In this document: positions 21,969 to 33,779 of the stretch, piece by piece
How the letters are laid out: the number at the start of each line of letters is the position of its first letter
Numbering within the stretch: the stretch's first letter is position 1
Assembly: GCA_020698575.1 (NCBI GenBank)
Contig: CM036245.1
Location: 2,338,620 to 2,402,619 of the forward strand
Reading direction: 5' to 3'
Length of the DNA: 64,000 nucleotides
Source of the DNA: Bostrychus sinensis
Taxonomy: Eukaryota > Chordata > Actinopteri > Gobiiformes > Eleotridae
The notes under the pieces: generated by a model
Databases searched by the model: none
What the model was told of the DNA's origin: nothing
Seen by the model: the letters and a program-made list of their open reading frames with translations, nothing else
Made by a program: the position numbers and the translations under genes

Positions 21969-22572
21969 TTAACCCTCTGGGCACCCTAGGGTCCAAACTT
22001 TACTACTTATTACTTTACTTTTTGCTGTTTTTACTTTTTTGATTCTCAATAAATCAGTCAGTTTATAAGAACAAAGATTTGTCAATATTTTTGGTAAGCA
22101 GCATTCATGAATTAGATTAATACATTTAAAAAAAAGACTCCTACTTTTTTGCCATGACCTTTGAATTATATGCTGCATATTTGCAACAGAGAGGTGCTAC
22201 GGGGTTAAGTTGGTGTTTAAAATGCCACGACCCCTTCTGTTCTAAGGTGTATAGAACAGGAGATATGCATTTTACTTACACTCGTTACCTTAAGTACGCG
22301 TTTGGGCCCATTGACTTCCATTATAACCACCAATTTTTGACATCCTGCAATCCTGACATATTATAATACTTTTTTCATGAAAACCTAATAAATCTAAGCC
22401 ATTACCTTCAAAATAAAGGGAAATTAGGTTTTTGGTCAGTTTGACCCCTAAACCACCAGGGGCAGCAGAGCTTTATTACAGACAGTTTCAATGGAGGGCT
22501 TTTTTTCTTCCTGCTGTACCAAGGTCCAATGGGAGAGAGGAGGCTCTCTCTCGGTCAAGAACAAAAATGTCA

Positions 22573-22646
<74 letters not shown>

Positions 22647-23495
22647 CAGAGAGAGAGAGAAGAGTATTCTCAGGTTCACTGACTCCACTTGTTTATAAAC
22701 AGAGTTCATTTGGCTTTGAATACTTGAGTTTCACAGACTCCCTCATGACCTCATGAACAAAATATATTCTCAGCCACACTCCCACCGCTCTGTTACATCG
22801 ATCCTAACACACCAACACCAATTTATTGGTGTTTAGTGTTTTTATTCCCATGCATTTTGCAAGATAGAACAACAGAATTCCATAAAAAATGTATAAATAA
22901 AAGTTCTGCTGCTCTTGGTGGTTTAGGGGTCAATCTGACCAAAAACCTAACTTCCCTTTATTTTGAAGGTAAAGGCTTAGATTTATTAGGTTTTCATGAA
23001 AAAATTATTATAATGTGTCAGGATTACAGTATGTCAAAAATCTGCCATTATAATGGAAGTCACTGCGCCCAAACGCGTACTTAAGGTAACGAGTGTACGT
23101 TTTTACAAAAACCTGTCTTTGCTCCAAAAATAAAAATGCACCAAAACCAAGTGTTGTTATTAATTATTGACTTAGTCAAGGCTCTAATAACTTTACCCCA
23201 AGTGATCCACTCTAGCAACTCATTTTTGGATAATAGGGCATATTTTGTGTTTTTTCCATCTAAAAAAGTTGGGTTTTTGATGACAAAAAGGCCATAAAAA
23301 CATATAAATTATTAATAAATGAAAATAAACTTCATATCTATGGTTAGGGCTGAAGTAGTAGAAAGGATTTCATGCGAAAAAAAGTAAAAAAAATAAATAA
23401 TATTTGACATTTTTATAGTTATTTTATGAGAGGTCCCAAACGGGTCCCTAAGGTAACTGAGTGTATGTACATTTTTAAGGTGCCCAGAGGATTAA
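21969..23495. mobile_element. piggyBac-like non-autonomous element with long inverted arms
   Basis: Flanked by TTAA at 21969-21972 and 23492-23495, with matching ends TTAACCCTCTGGGCACC and, in reverse complement, TTAATCCTCTGGGCACC. Inside, a long inverted repeat of about 200 bp (22278-22485 against 22900-23097) can fold into a stem. A CA/GA microsatellite (22577-22660) sits in the centre. There is no transposase. It lies in the first long intron of the SRCR gene. Confidence 0.7.
22577..22661. repeat. (CA)n/(GA)n microsatellite
   Basis: An almost uninterrupted CA run with three AAA breaks, followed by (GA)n. Confidence 0.95.
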
Positions 23496-23745
23496 AGAGC
23501 TGGTCTGAGTCTGAGGCAGATCTGTGTTTTCCTGGTTTATAATAAACTCTCTCAGTAATGAATGAATAAGTCAAAGGCAGCGGCCTGTTCTCAAATATAT
23601 ATAACAATAATAATAACAACATAAACACAGTTGTCATGTAGAGAGCAGTTAATCCAGATTTCTCAGACTTTTCCTCTGCTCTCCTCAGTCTCTCAGTATC
23701 AGCTCACAAACAGCACAAACAAAGTAGAAGAGAGTTAGTCCTTAC

Positions 23746-23791
23746 CGAAGCTGCAGAGGGACAAAAACACCGCCAGTGCTCTGTGGGTCAT
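23746..23791 (-). CDS. Signal-peptide exon of SRCR gene
   Basis: The ATG at 23791 begins MTHRALAVFLSLCSFG, a short hydrophobic stretch suited to a signal peptide. The donor is TTCG|GTAAGG in phase 1, which joins in frame with the linker exon. This is the probable first coding exon. Confidence 0.7.
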
Positions 23792-24698
23792 GTCCTGGGA
23801 TTTCATCTATAAAGCTTTCATGCGCTCAAAACCAAGCTGAAACTGGTGTACGCCACTCCCTGCACCAAAGGTAGGACCTATAAAAAAACAACTAGATGTG
23901 AAACCTTGCGTATCCCTACGCCAGTTCTCACTCGTGCGTGCGCACATTTTGGAGACACGGCACAAAAGTGACCCTCACAGTGAGCTGCTGATATGAAGCA
24001 AATTTGACAAATTCATGTTTGCTGTGCACTTGATAAGTTTACTTTCATCTTTGTGTCTCTCAGAAAAATAATTTCAGACATCATTATTTAAACAGGTCAT
24101 CAGTAAAACAGGAAAGGACCATTCGATTTTTTATAATTTCCCTCATTATTCTGAACATAAAGCTGGTTCATAACACACGCTGCTGCACAGGTGCTGCGCT
24201 GGCTTCCATCATGGTCTGTGGAGTTAACTAAAAGCAGAGATGATCCCTGATGACTGGATTTATGAAGTAATGATTGGACAGTGAGAATCAACAACTCCTA
24301 CAGACGCTTCATATCAGAGCTGTGTGGTTTTAATGAAGTGTCAAAAAGAAACTGAATGGACAGGTTACATTTGTCTTCACACCCCCTCCCTTTACTACAA
24401 ACTCCACTTAGACCTCTGCGTGCACGTACAGCGTGCACAGTAAAATTACATCCATGTGTGTGAACAGAGGATGTGTTTCCCACACATCTCATGCTCTTTT
24501 ATTTACTATAAGCGTCAATAATAGGGAAATGAAAATTTGTTACGTTTGAAGCTTCTTTTTAATGTTTAAAGTTAGTTATATTAAGAGGAAGGCGCTGTTC
24601 ATTCTGTCGTTACAATCAGTTAGGTTTTTTATTAGAAAAGCAGCATTCTCTTGGTGTCCGTGCACCAGGTTTTATAAGTGTGGATATTTTCTAACAAC

Positions 24699-27396
24699 TA
24701 CTGTATTTTCCGGACTATAAGTCACACTTTTTTCCATCGTCTGGCTCGGGGTGTGACGTATACTCAGGTGTGACTTATATATTAAAATATTTCAGGTGTT
24801 GGTTAGAGGGCGCTCTAGGCTTGTGTACCAGCATCTGCTGCACCTGTACCACTGACAATTTAAAATGTAAACATTACCACTAACAACTTAGGCTATAAAG
24901 ACAACTGAGAAAGAGCAGGAATAATTGGAAATGGAACTGATGCTGAGTCTGACGACAGCCACGCAGAGGAGGAAGCGGCGCTTCGTCTACCTCCGGAGTT
25001 GGTGGAGTTGTTCAGAAGCGACACCGAGGATGAAGAATTTAAAGGATTTAGCGATTAGGAGTGAGATGGTGAGTTTGGTGAACTTGTTATATTATGTTCT
25101 TTATGCTATAGTTATGTGAATAACTGTTAATATATTACGTTAACATACGAGACACCTGTTCAGTTCGTTGTTTATGCTTCATGTAGCTGAATAACCATCA
25201 ATGTGTTACGTTAGCATAGCGCACACCCAGGGGTGCTGCCAGGTATTCTGGGCCCCCTGAAAAGATTTTACATTGCCCCCCCACCCCACCCCCAACATGT
25301 TTTCTAGACCAGGTTTAACATAGCCTATTAAAACGCTCATTTACCTTTAAAAATGTCTTAGATGGACATTTTACAGCAGGGCAACATTAAATAACATTCA
25401 TACTTTGCTATAAGACCAATTAAATAGCTGCCTCTATGAAAAGGGAAAATATTTAAAGTGGTTGTAATTGACTTTAATCATAAAAGCAAAACAGTTACAA
25501 CATTACGTTTTTCTAGACACACTATAACAGAATTATATTTGTATTAAAAATTATTATTCTAAACTGTTCACACTAAGTACCACCTCAGACAATAGAAGTA
25601 CCAAAAAGTACCACTTTAAAAGAGCATTACTAAAAAATCGACTAAACTGAGTGTAAACATGGACAAAACTAGGACTAAACCAGCTCAAGGTCTGTGCCAA
25701 GTCTAAAACCAGAACTAAAACGAGCCCAAACTAGAACTAAACCAGGAATAAATCTGATCTATAACCAGGACTAAACCAGGAATAAATCTGATCTATAACC
25801 AGGACTAAACCAGGAATAAATCTGATCTATAACCAGGACTAAACCAGGAATAAATCTGATCTATAACCAGGACTAAACCAGGAATAAATCTGATCTATAA
25901 CCAGGACTAAACCAGGAATAAATCTGATCTATAACTAGGACTAAACCAGGAATAAATCTGATCTATAACCAGGACTAAACCAGGAATAAATCTGATCTAT
26001 AACCAGGACTAAAACAGGAATAAATCTGATCTATAACCAGGACTAAACCAGGAATAACCGAGGTCTGTAACAGGACTTAAGCAGCAGTATAAACTACTGG
26101 ATCAAACAATAGATATCAACCACAATGTACACTATGCTTATCATTTAGCACAAGTTTTAACTCAAGAACTCTTCTTCTTCAGTTGACAGTGACAGAGCAG
26201 GGTGACTGGGGCAGAAGACGGGGCTGAAGCTGATTCTGTACTGACTGTGACTGGGACAGACCTGACAGCGGAGCAGAAAAAAAACTTGATAGAAAGTACA
26301 CTATTTTACAAAAGGCTATGTGAAGCGGTAAAAACTAAAAAACTAACTTATTCTGCTGTCTGTTTAAGCTACTTACTGGCACAGCGTTAATACTTTCATT
26401 GTTTCAAATCATTTTTAAAGGCAAACAGTGAACCAAAGTGAGCGAGCCATGAATTAGCCCAGAAACTCCGCCCTTTTCACCGTTATTTCTGTTAATACAG
26501 ACCTTCCTTTTGTAAAAACTGGGTGACATACTGCCGCCCTTGCCTTTCCCTTTCTTCTCTTTCCCTTTTCGCCTTTCGTTTTTTACAACCTGACTTATGT
26601 TGGAAGTGGGACATGGGGACAGTACAGAGGTCAGCTGTGTCACAGACAGAAGCAGAACTACTCTTGTCGTTCCCAGGCCTGGTTAGGAAGCGGGCTGCTC
26701 ACAGTAATTGTAGGCTCGCTGGAAAAAATAGAATAAAGATGTATTTTTACATTTGTTAGATACAAATTTGAACATAACATGATGTAAAAAAAAACAACAA
26801 TTAGTAAATAGGCCATATTACAGTGTTATTTATGTATTTAATGTGTGCTACTAAAACATGTACAAAGCTTCTTTCTGTCAGAGAAACATTTATTATTTCC
26901 ACTTTAACAGCAGCTGATGTTTGAACTGTGTCAGACTCAGATCTTACTGGACACAGATGGATTTATAAAGACTGCCACTCTCCTCCAGGCTCAGGATTTG
27001 GATAACATTATTTTTAAATATATTAATTATGAATGTGAACGATGCAGGGGAGAGCAGCAAGTAATACTGGATAAATGCCATATTAGCAGCTAATTAATGT
27101 GCACAAAACTCAGGCCTTGTTAATGCTTTGTTCACCTGAGTAAAGTGAGGCCAGAACTCGTGACGTTACAGACTTCTGCTGTGTAAAGTCCACATTCATT
27201 CAGAGAACAGTGGGCTGTGGCTGAGGAAGCTCACAGATTAAATGCTAAAAACCAAAGCTAGAGAATTTTGTCAGATTTTGTAAAATACATTTCCCCCCAA
27301 AAATGTGACTTATATACGTTTTTTCCTCTTCATTATGCATTTTTTGGCTCCTGCGACTTATACACCGGAGCCACTTATAGTCCAGAAAATACGGTA
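24699..27396. mobile_element. Non-autonomous Tc1/mariner (pogo-like) element
   Basis: Flanked by TA (24699-24700 and 27395-27396). The left end reads CTGTATTTTCCGGACTATAA and the right end in reverse complement CCGTATTTTCTGGACTATAA. A remnant at about 24930-25058 encodes an acidic tail (LFRSDTEDEEFKGFSD), an ending I associate with pogo-type proteins. No DDE core is left. A 34-bp minisatellite has grown inside. Confidence 0.55.
25700..26065. repeat. 34-bp minisatellite, CCAGGACTAAACCAGGAATA
   Basis: About nine tandem units of 34 bp contain ACCAGGACTAAACCAGGAAT and then AAATCTGATCTATA. A few single-base variants occur. It is non-coding and lies within the pogo-like element. Confidence 0.9.
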
Positions 27397-28199
27397 ATCT
27401 AGTTTCTGGCGTACAGACTTTTAGTAAGAATTTCACGCACAGTTTTATAGATGAGAGCCCAGGTCTGCATCAGAACTCGGTCGAAGTCTGGGCTAAAGAG
27501 GGTTTCTGCTGCTCTTATCTGTTCATCTTTGTGTACGTTTCTCTTTAAAACTGAACTCTTTCTTGTGGAAAATTACAAACCGCACAGATACTGAGTTGGT
27601 TCAGTTTTATCTGATGTTTGTAGAGACGTGCGCACACATTTTTAGGACAGGTGAGCAGCTAAAAAAAGGTGTCCTTACAGTAACAGAAACTGACTTTACT
27701 TAATTCCATAAAGCACAGGCCCCACTGTGTAATGGTGGTCCTCCATCAGACTGTTACACAGCTGAGCAGAGGCACACTGACAAATAAAGCTATGGAAAAA
27801 ACTGATTCACTCCATTTAACAAGAGTCATGATATTTGTAGCTGGTTATAGTTTTAATGAGGAATAGATTTTGTAGTTTCACAGGCCACAGGTGACAGGAG
27901 GTAGGTTTTAGAAATGACTTTAACTCAGCAGTAAACTTCCTGAATAACAGCACAAACTGGTGTCAGTGTGGTTAGTGAGGGTCACACAGAGATTTTGCAG
28001 CAGCACTGATATTTTATAAAAGCCAATGTCACCAAAGACCAATGGAATCCTGTCTAACACATGAACACATTACATAAAAGAAATCACAATACATAAAATT
28101 AATTTAACCTCGTTCTTAAACCAAACCAAGCCATATTCTCACATTCATTCTAGGAATTTGTAGAAAAATAGTAATAGTTACTTTAGAGCTGAGCCAATG

Positions 28200-28374
28200 A
28201 GGGAAGTCCGATGATTGTTCAATAATCCTTTGAAGAGCTCGTCCAAATGAGGAAAGACTGTGTTTGTCTGTTGTTGTGACTTAGATGAAGATCAGATCAC
28301 ATTTTATGAGCAGATCCTGCAGAAATCCAAGTCATTCCAAAGGGTTCAGCTACTTTTTGTGGCAACTGTAAAAG
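28200..28374. mobile_element. Possible Tc1/mariner MITE end
   Basis: The segment GCAGAAATCCAAGTCATTCC, leading to CTACTTTTTGTGGCAACTGTA, resembles the end of a common fish TA-flanked miniature transposon. The other end was not identified. Confidence 0.3.
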
Positions 28375-29061
28375 GTTTCATCAGCCTACAGTTGCTCTGT
28401 GGCCTATCGCACGTACACACTGTGAAAACAGGAACTTTGGTCTCTCCCTGCTCCAGATCTGATATTGTCCCTGTCTGTCCCTGTCCCCTCTGTCCCCTCC
28501 CACAGTGTCCTCTGTCCCCTCCCACAGCGTGAGAACATGGCTTTATTTGTTGCTTATATTTTATTTGCATGTTTAGTTTTATTACCTTGTTTTTTTGTTT
28601 GTTTGTTTTTTGTGGGACATTTATATTTATTTGCAGTGTTTCTGTGTGTATTTCCAGTTACTGAGGTGTATTCTTTGTTCTTTCAACTCAGAACAAAGTG
28701 TTGACTGCATTTGATTCTTTTGACCTCCTAAACCTGTGCTGAAGGTCGGAGGAGTAATAACACAGAAATTCACATTTTTGAAACAAACAAGCCATGGTAC
28801 TTTGGTGTTGTTACGTCTCTATCACACTGAGCTAAGAGCTTCATTTCTGCTGGAATCCTTCACAATAAAGCGCTTCAACACAGACTGTCCCCGCTGTAAT
28901 TCATGTCTATAGAGTGTACAGGGCATCAGGTGGAAAGGACCTTCACGTCAAACTGAAAGATCTATTCACCACTGTAACAGCAGCGCCCCCTGCAGGTGTA
29001 CAGCAGTACCACTGTACGTACCTTGAGATGTCCCCCAACTCCGCCCAATCCCTGCTGCATC

Positions 29062-29626
29062 CACAGAGCCGCACAGAGCCACACAGAGCTGCACAGAGCC
29101 ACACAGAGCCGCACAGAGCAGCACAGAGCCACACAGAGCTGCACAGAGCAGCACAGAGCCGCACAGAGCAGCACAGAGCCGCACAGAGCCACACAGAGCA
29201 GCACAGAGCAGCACAGAGCCGCACAGAGCAGCACAGAGCTGCACAGAGCCGCACAGAGCCACACAGAGCAGCACAGAGCCGCACAGAGCCACACAGAGCA
29301 GCACAGAGCAGCACAGAGCCGCACAGAGCAGCACAGAGCCGCACAGAGCAGCACAGAGCCGCGCAGAGCAGCGCAGAGCCGCGCAGAGCCGCGCAGAGCC
29401 GCACAGAGCCGCACAGAGCCGCACAGAGCCGCACAGAGCCGCACAGAGCTGCACAGAGCTGCACAGAGCAGAGCTGCACAGAGCCAGACAGAGCCGCACA
29501 GAGCCGCACAGAGCAGAGCTGCACAGAGCCAGACAGAGCCGCACAGAGCCGCACAGAGCTGCACAGAGCCAGACAGAGCCGCACAGAGCAGAGCTGCACA
29601 GAGCCAGACAGAGCCGCACAGAGCCA
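29062..29626. repeat. 10-bp minisatellite, GCCGCACAGA
   Basis: More than 50 tandem units of a 10-bp motif (GCCGCACAGA, GCCACACAGA, GCTGCACAGA, GCAGCACAGA), later with AGCAGAGC and AGCCAGAC variants. The unit lacks stops in several frames and so opens long frames on both strands. These are repeat artefacts. Confidence 0.92.
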
Positions 29627-29897
29627 TAGTAAGCTGTGAGTTTTTACAAACGCAAGTGTAGCAGCTGACTGCTGCTCTTTAGGTCAAAAGTAATGTGTTT
29701 GCTCACAGCCAGGAGGCAGTAAATCTGTTGATGATGGGTCAGTGTTTATTTGTGGGTCCAGAGCGGTGCTGGCTCTGTGGGGAACTTCAAGAAAAATCCT
29801 GCAGGCCCTGGTCAGCACCATCCCTCTATCAAGCACTGACTGAGAGTGTGGATTTTCTCAGATGAACTTAACTTGCTCCTCTCTGCTCACTTCTTGT

Positions 29898-30506
29898 AAA
29901 GACAGGACTGTCCCGGGACACAGGAGTAAAGACAGGACTGTCCTGGACACAGAGGTAAAGACAGGACTGTCCCGGACACAGAGGTAAAGCCAGGACTGTC
30001 CCGGACACAGAGGTAAAGACAGGACTGTCCCGGACACAGGGGTAAAGACAGGACTGTCCCGGACACAGAGGTAAAGACAGGACTGTCCCGGACACAGAGG
30101 TAAAGACAGGACTGTCCCGGACACAGAGGTAAAGACAGGACTGTCCCGGACACAGAGGTAAAGACAGGACTGTCCCGGACACAGAGGTAAAGACAGGACT
30201 GTCCCGGACACAGAGGTAAAGACAGGACTGTCCCGGACACAGAGGTAAAGACAGGACTGTCCCGGACACAGAGGTAAAGACAGGACTGTCCCGGACACAG
30301 AGGTAAAGACAGGACTGTCCCGGACACAGAGGTAAAGACAGGACTGTCCCGGACACAGAGGTAAAGACAGGACTGTCCCGGACACAGAGGTAAAGACAGG
30401 ACTGTCCCAGACACAGAGGTAAAGACAGGACTGTCCCGGACACAGAGGTAAAGACAGGACTGTCCCGGACACAGAGGTAAAGACAGGACTGTCCCGGACA
30501 CAGGGG
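29898..30506. repeat. 29-bp minisatellite, ACAGGACTGTCCCGGACACA
   Basis: About 21 near-identical tandem units of 29 bp. Since 29 is not a multiple of three and the unit has no stop on the minus strand, all three minus frames are open for over 200 codons. That explains the open frames without a gene. Confidence 0.93.
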
Positions 30507-30740
30507 CACAACACAACAACCAGATCCTCAACCCAGAGACAGGACGCCACAAATATTTACTCAACATTCTGCCCCAGGAACTCTGCCCTGACTGTGTTGT
30601 TCTGAACTTTAATCTCTCTCTTTATCAGATCCACACAGCTCCAATGAAAAAGAGGGACACGGCTGCAGGACGAGCCACAGTGGGACAGGTGCTCACTGTG
30701 GACACTGGTCTCAGGGGCCCTCAGTCCCTTCACCCTGTAA

Positions 30741-30811
30741 GTGTTGGTGGTGGAGTGGTTAGCATAGCTGCCTTCCAAGCACCTGACCCGGGTTTGATTC
30801 CTGGCCGACAG
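30741..30811 (+). tRNA. tRNA-Gly(TCC)-like sequence, probable pseudogene or SINE head
   Basis: This 71-base segment matches tRNA-Gly layout. It has an A-box-like TGGAGTGGTTAGCAT, an anticodon arm GCTGCCTTCCAAGC with TCC in the loop, and a B box GGTTTGATTCC (one change from consensus). The acceptor stem pairs imperfectly and the D arm is altered. It is therefore more likely a tRNA pseudogene or tRNA-derived SINE than a working gene. Confidence 0.55.
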
Positions 30812-30889
30812 AAACCTCCTTTTCCTCTCATCACTTATTATTATTGTTATTACATCTTTATACATAAACTCAGGTATCTAAGCTTATAA

Positions 30890-31110
30890 ACATACCTTCA
30901 TATGCAAAAGTTTGGGCTCCCCTCTGAGTTTGCATCATTTACTCTTCACAAAAAAACATCACAGAGGTCTGTCGTTCATTTTCCACTCACATCTGAGTTC
31001 TAGGGAGTTTTCCTCACAACAGTTTTTAGTGCAGCAGTGTTTAGGATGGAATTAAATGAAAAATGGAAAAATGTGTGTGCAAAAGTTTGGGCAGCTTCAT
31101 GAGTTTGTGA
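30890..31110. mobile_element. Possible MITE with GCAAAAGTTTGGGC words
   Basis: Direct copies of ATGCAAAAGTTTGGGC and GTGCAAAAGTTTGGGC at about 30901 and 31077 resemble ends of a common fish DNA-transposon family. No full element boundary is visible. Confidence 0.3.
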
Positions 31111-31199
31111 TCTGAATGGAACTTCTCAAAATGGATTCCCCACAACACAAAACCTGTTAGATTACTTAGTTAGGCCTTGGACTTCATAGCTGCAGTCAA

Positions 31200-31562
31200 T
31201 AATGAGAACAGGTATTTAAGGTGGTAATCAGGAGAGCAGGTATTTAAGGCGGTAATCAGGGGAACAGGTATTTAAGGTGGTAATCAGGTGAACAGGTATT
31301 TAAGGTGGTAATCAGGAGAACAGGTATTTAAGGCGGTAATCAGGAGAACAGGTATTTAAGGTGGTAATCAGGAGAAAAGGTATTTAAGGTGGTAATCAGG
31401 AGAGCAGGTATTTAAGGCGGTAATCAGGGGAACAGGTATTTAAGGTGGTAATCAGGTGAACAGGTATTTAAGGTGGTAATCAGGAGAACAGGTATTTAAG
31501 GTGGTAATCAGGGGAACAGGTATTTAAGGTGGTAATCAGGAGAAAAGGTATTTAAGGTGGTG
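31200..31562. repeat. 28-bp minisatellite, AACAGGTATTTAAGGTGGTA
   Basis: Thirteen tandem units of 28 bp contain AGGTATTTAAGGTGGTAATC with AGGAGA or AGGGGA linkers. Confidence 0.92.
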
Positions 31563-33640
31563 TTGTATGTGATTTGAATATGATCAAGTTTATAATGAAA
31601 TGTGAAGAAATGTATCTGAACTAATCATGTGACCAGGACCTGACCCAGACTCCAGACGCCACAACAAGTGCAAGGGAACAATCTGTGCTGGAAATGTGGC
31701 CTTCATGGGAGCAGAAATGATAACAGCCCCTCCCTTACAACTCGCACTGCTCTGCCTGAGAACTGGTTCAGATCCTGGACTATGCCCATATATGGAGTGG
31801 GTGGTATGAAGTTGAGCCTGGGATATATTCAGTGTGATAGGGACGGTCGTTGTTGGACGCCCAGCGTAAGCCCTGAGTAAGACGTAGGCGGCAGGGACAG
31901 ATCCAACCCAGAGCTCTGGAATTTGGCTTATGCAGCGCGGTGACAGCGTCAGGGAACCGTTTTCCCTTCAGCCCCAGCTCAGATCAGAGCCGCACTGCAG
32001 CGAGAGACGCGAGGCTCGCGGACGTCAAACGCGGCTGTGACGTGACTCCTAGAAAATCAAACCCACGCCGAATTTTTATGCTGGCGCTGGGTCACGTTTT
32101 TATTGGATCAAAAGGCTCTCCCTCCTTGGTGGGTTTGACATAAAAGTCGCTTCTTGACAGCGGGGTTCCTTCCCTTGGGGGCTTTGACAAAAGAGTCACA
32201 TTTTGAGACAAGTGGACCCTCCCTTAGGGGGATATTTTGACCTTTTGCCAGAAAGGTGAGGGGGGGGCACCCCATATCGTTTTCAGAGCCATGGGGCCAA
32301 AACAATGTGACAGATATTTGAGGCCTCTAGGTCAAACTGCTGAGAAAATAGCTAACCCTTATAGCTAGAGCCCCGGCTTTAAAATATGTTGATTAGGGGC
32401 ACGTGCAGATGATTTGGTGTTTCTAGGTCATTTCTGTGACCCAGGACGGCTGCTTGAACCTGACCTTTGTCCTTGTTGTCAGAAAGTTTCCCAAGCAGCG
32501 CGCAGATCTGTTTTTTGATGTCAAATTTTTTCTGCAAGTAATTAAGCCTTGTGAAAATTACCCGTGGTTCAGGGACGTGTAACGCTTGTAAAACTATTCT
32601 AACGTTAGGGCCTAGTTATTGCACTGGGTTGCATATGACTGAAGACAGAAAACCAGGTTTGTTATAGGAGCTTGTGGTGAATGGAGGACAAGAGACATTA
32701 ATTTTGGGTTAATTGCAAAAATGTATTGAAAAAAATAGCAAATAAATTAAAAGTCAATAAATAAATTAGGACAAACTTATATTAACAAATGGCACACAAA
32801 AAACGAACACATTGACTTCTGTTTTTCACATTGGTTTAGTTCAAGAGTTCCCACAAGAGTTCAATATATATCCACTGTCTGTGGATTTAGTCCAAGAGTT
32901 CCCACATACAAAAAAATTAATGTTTAAATAAACACAGGTCGTCCGGGGTCCGGAGATAATAAAAAGAGATGAAAAAAAAGAAAACTCTGTCCTACCAGCT
33001 CGCCACTCATGAAGAGATTCTATGGTCCAAAAAAAAACCTGACCTATAAACAAGGTCAAAAAGAAAACATGCCATTAGCATCAAATCAGTTACTAGTAAC
33101 ATTCAATACATTCACTACTCCGTAATGAAAGTCATATCGCTAATTTCATCAACCATGATTTAGCTTTCATACATCAAATACAGGTTCGAACACCAAAAAC
33201 AAAATTAAGTTGCGCAACAATCATCGTTTAAATCAAACAAGACACATTCAATTGTTTGTTAGCAAACCAAAGCCTGTATGCCGTAGGCATTGCGACAACA
33301 ATGCTACGTAACAAACATCATTAAACGAAACAAATAAGTCATTGGCAATACAGCCGAATCACTAAGGACCCTCTGTATCATATGTACAGGCTAAAATATT
33401 TATCCTATATCCGTGTTTCAAGTTATTTATTGAGTACAAATTTTAAAAATAGCCGAATTTCGCTATGGAGTTCCACTCGTGAACGCGGAAGTGGCATCGC
33501 GAAGCAATTTAAACCAAATTTGCTTAACGGTTTCATTCAATAAATAATGACAATATAAAGGGACTCACCACTAAATTTCAGAACTTTACGTGAGGTTTTC
33601 GTCAAGTTATAGGTAGTTTCCCAAAATTGCTCCACACCAG
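31563..33640. other. Intergenic, no gene recognised
   Basis: No conserved coding segment. Around 32100-32300 are two or three imperfect repeats of a TTGACA...AGTCGC...CCCTCCCTTGG type segment, the start of the TTTGTCA-rich tract that continues to 35 kb. Confidence 0.45.
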
Positions 33641-33779
33641 CCATGCACAGCCGCCAACGGGGTTACAGGAAGTCCGAGCAGGAAGTTGCTCGGGAGCGAT
33701 TCCCTTTTATGGCAGCGCCACCTGTGGCGGCCAAATCAGTGGCGGTTCACTCTGTGACGTTGGTTACAGACGCGTGTAC

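Larger units (their letters stand above)
15652..23791 (-). pseudogene. SRCR-domain scavenger-receptor-like gene (two frame-breaking exons)
   Basis: Minus-strand multi-exon gene. The visible exons are a signal exon 23791-23746, a linker 21374-21345, five SRCR exons (20807-20517, 19566-19276, 17485-17198, 17086-16796, 16652-16361) and an Ig-like exon (15970-15652). All have AG acceptors and GT donors, and all introns are phase 1, the usual rule for SRCR genes. A secreted or membrane scavenger or immune receptor is expected. Exons 3-6 have lengths divisible by three, but the fifth SRCR exon is 292 nt and the Ig-like exon 319 nt, each one base too long, and each changes frame internally. Either the gene is a recent pseudogene or there are two assembly errors. 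Further 3' exons (membrane anchor) were not found. Confidence 0.8.

Noticed and set aside
28914..29661. Several 220-240-codon frames on both strands
   Set aside because: They lie within the 10-bp minisatellite and reflect its stop-free unit.
29858..30567. Three minus-strand frames of over 210 codons
   Set aside because: Products of the 29-bp minisatellite; the same peptide phase-shifts through all three frames.
30741..30811. Functional tRNA-Gly gene
   Set aside because: D arm and acceptor stem are altered and the B box has a substitution; a pseudogene or SINE head fits better.
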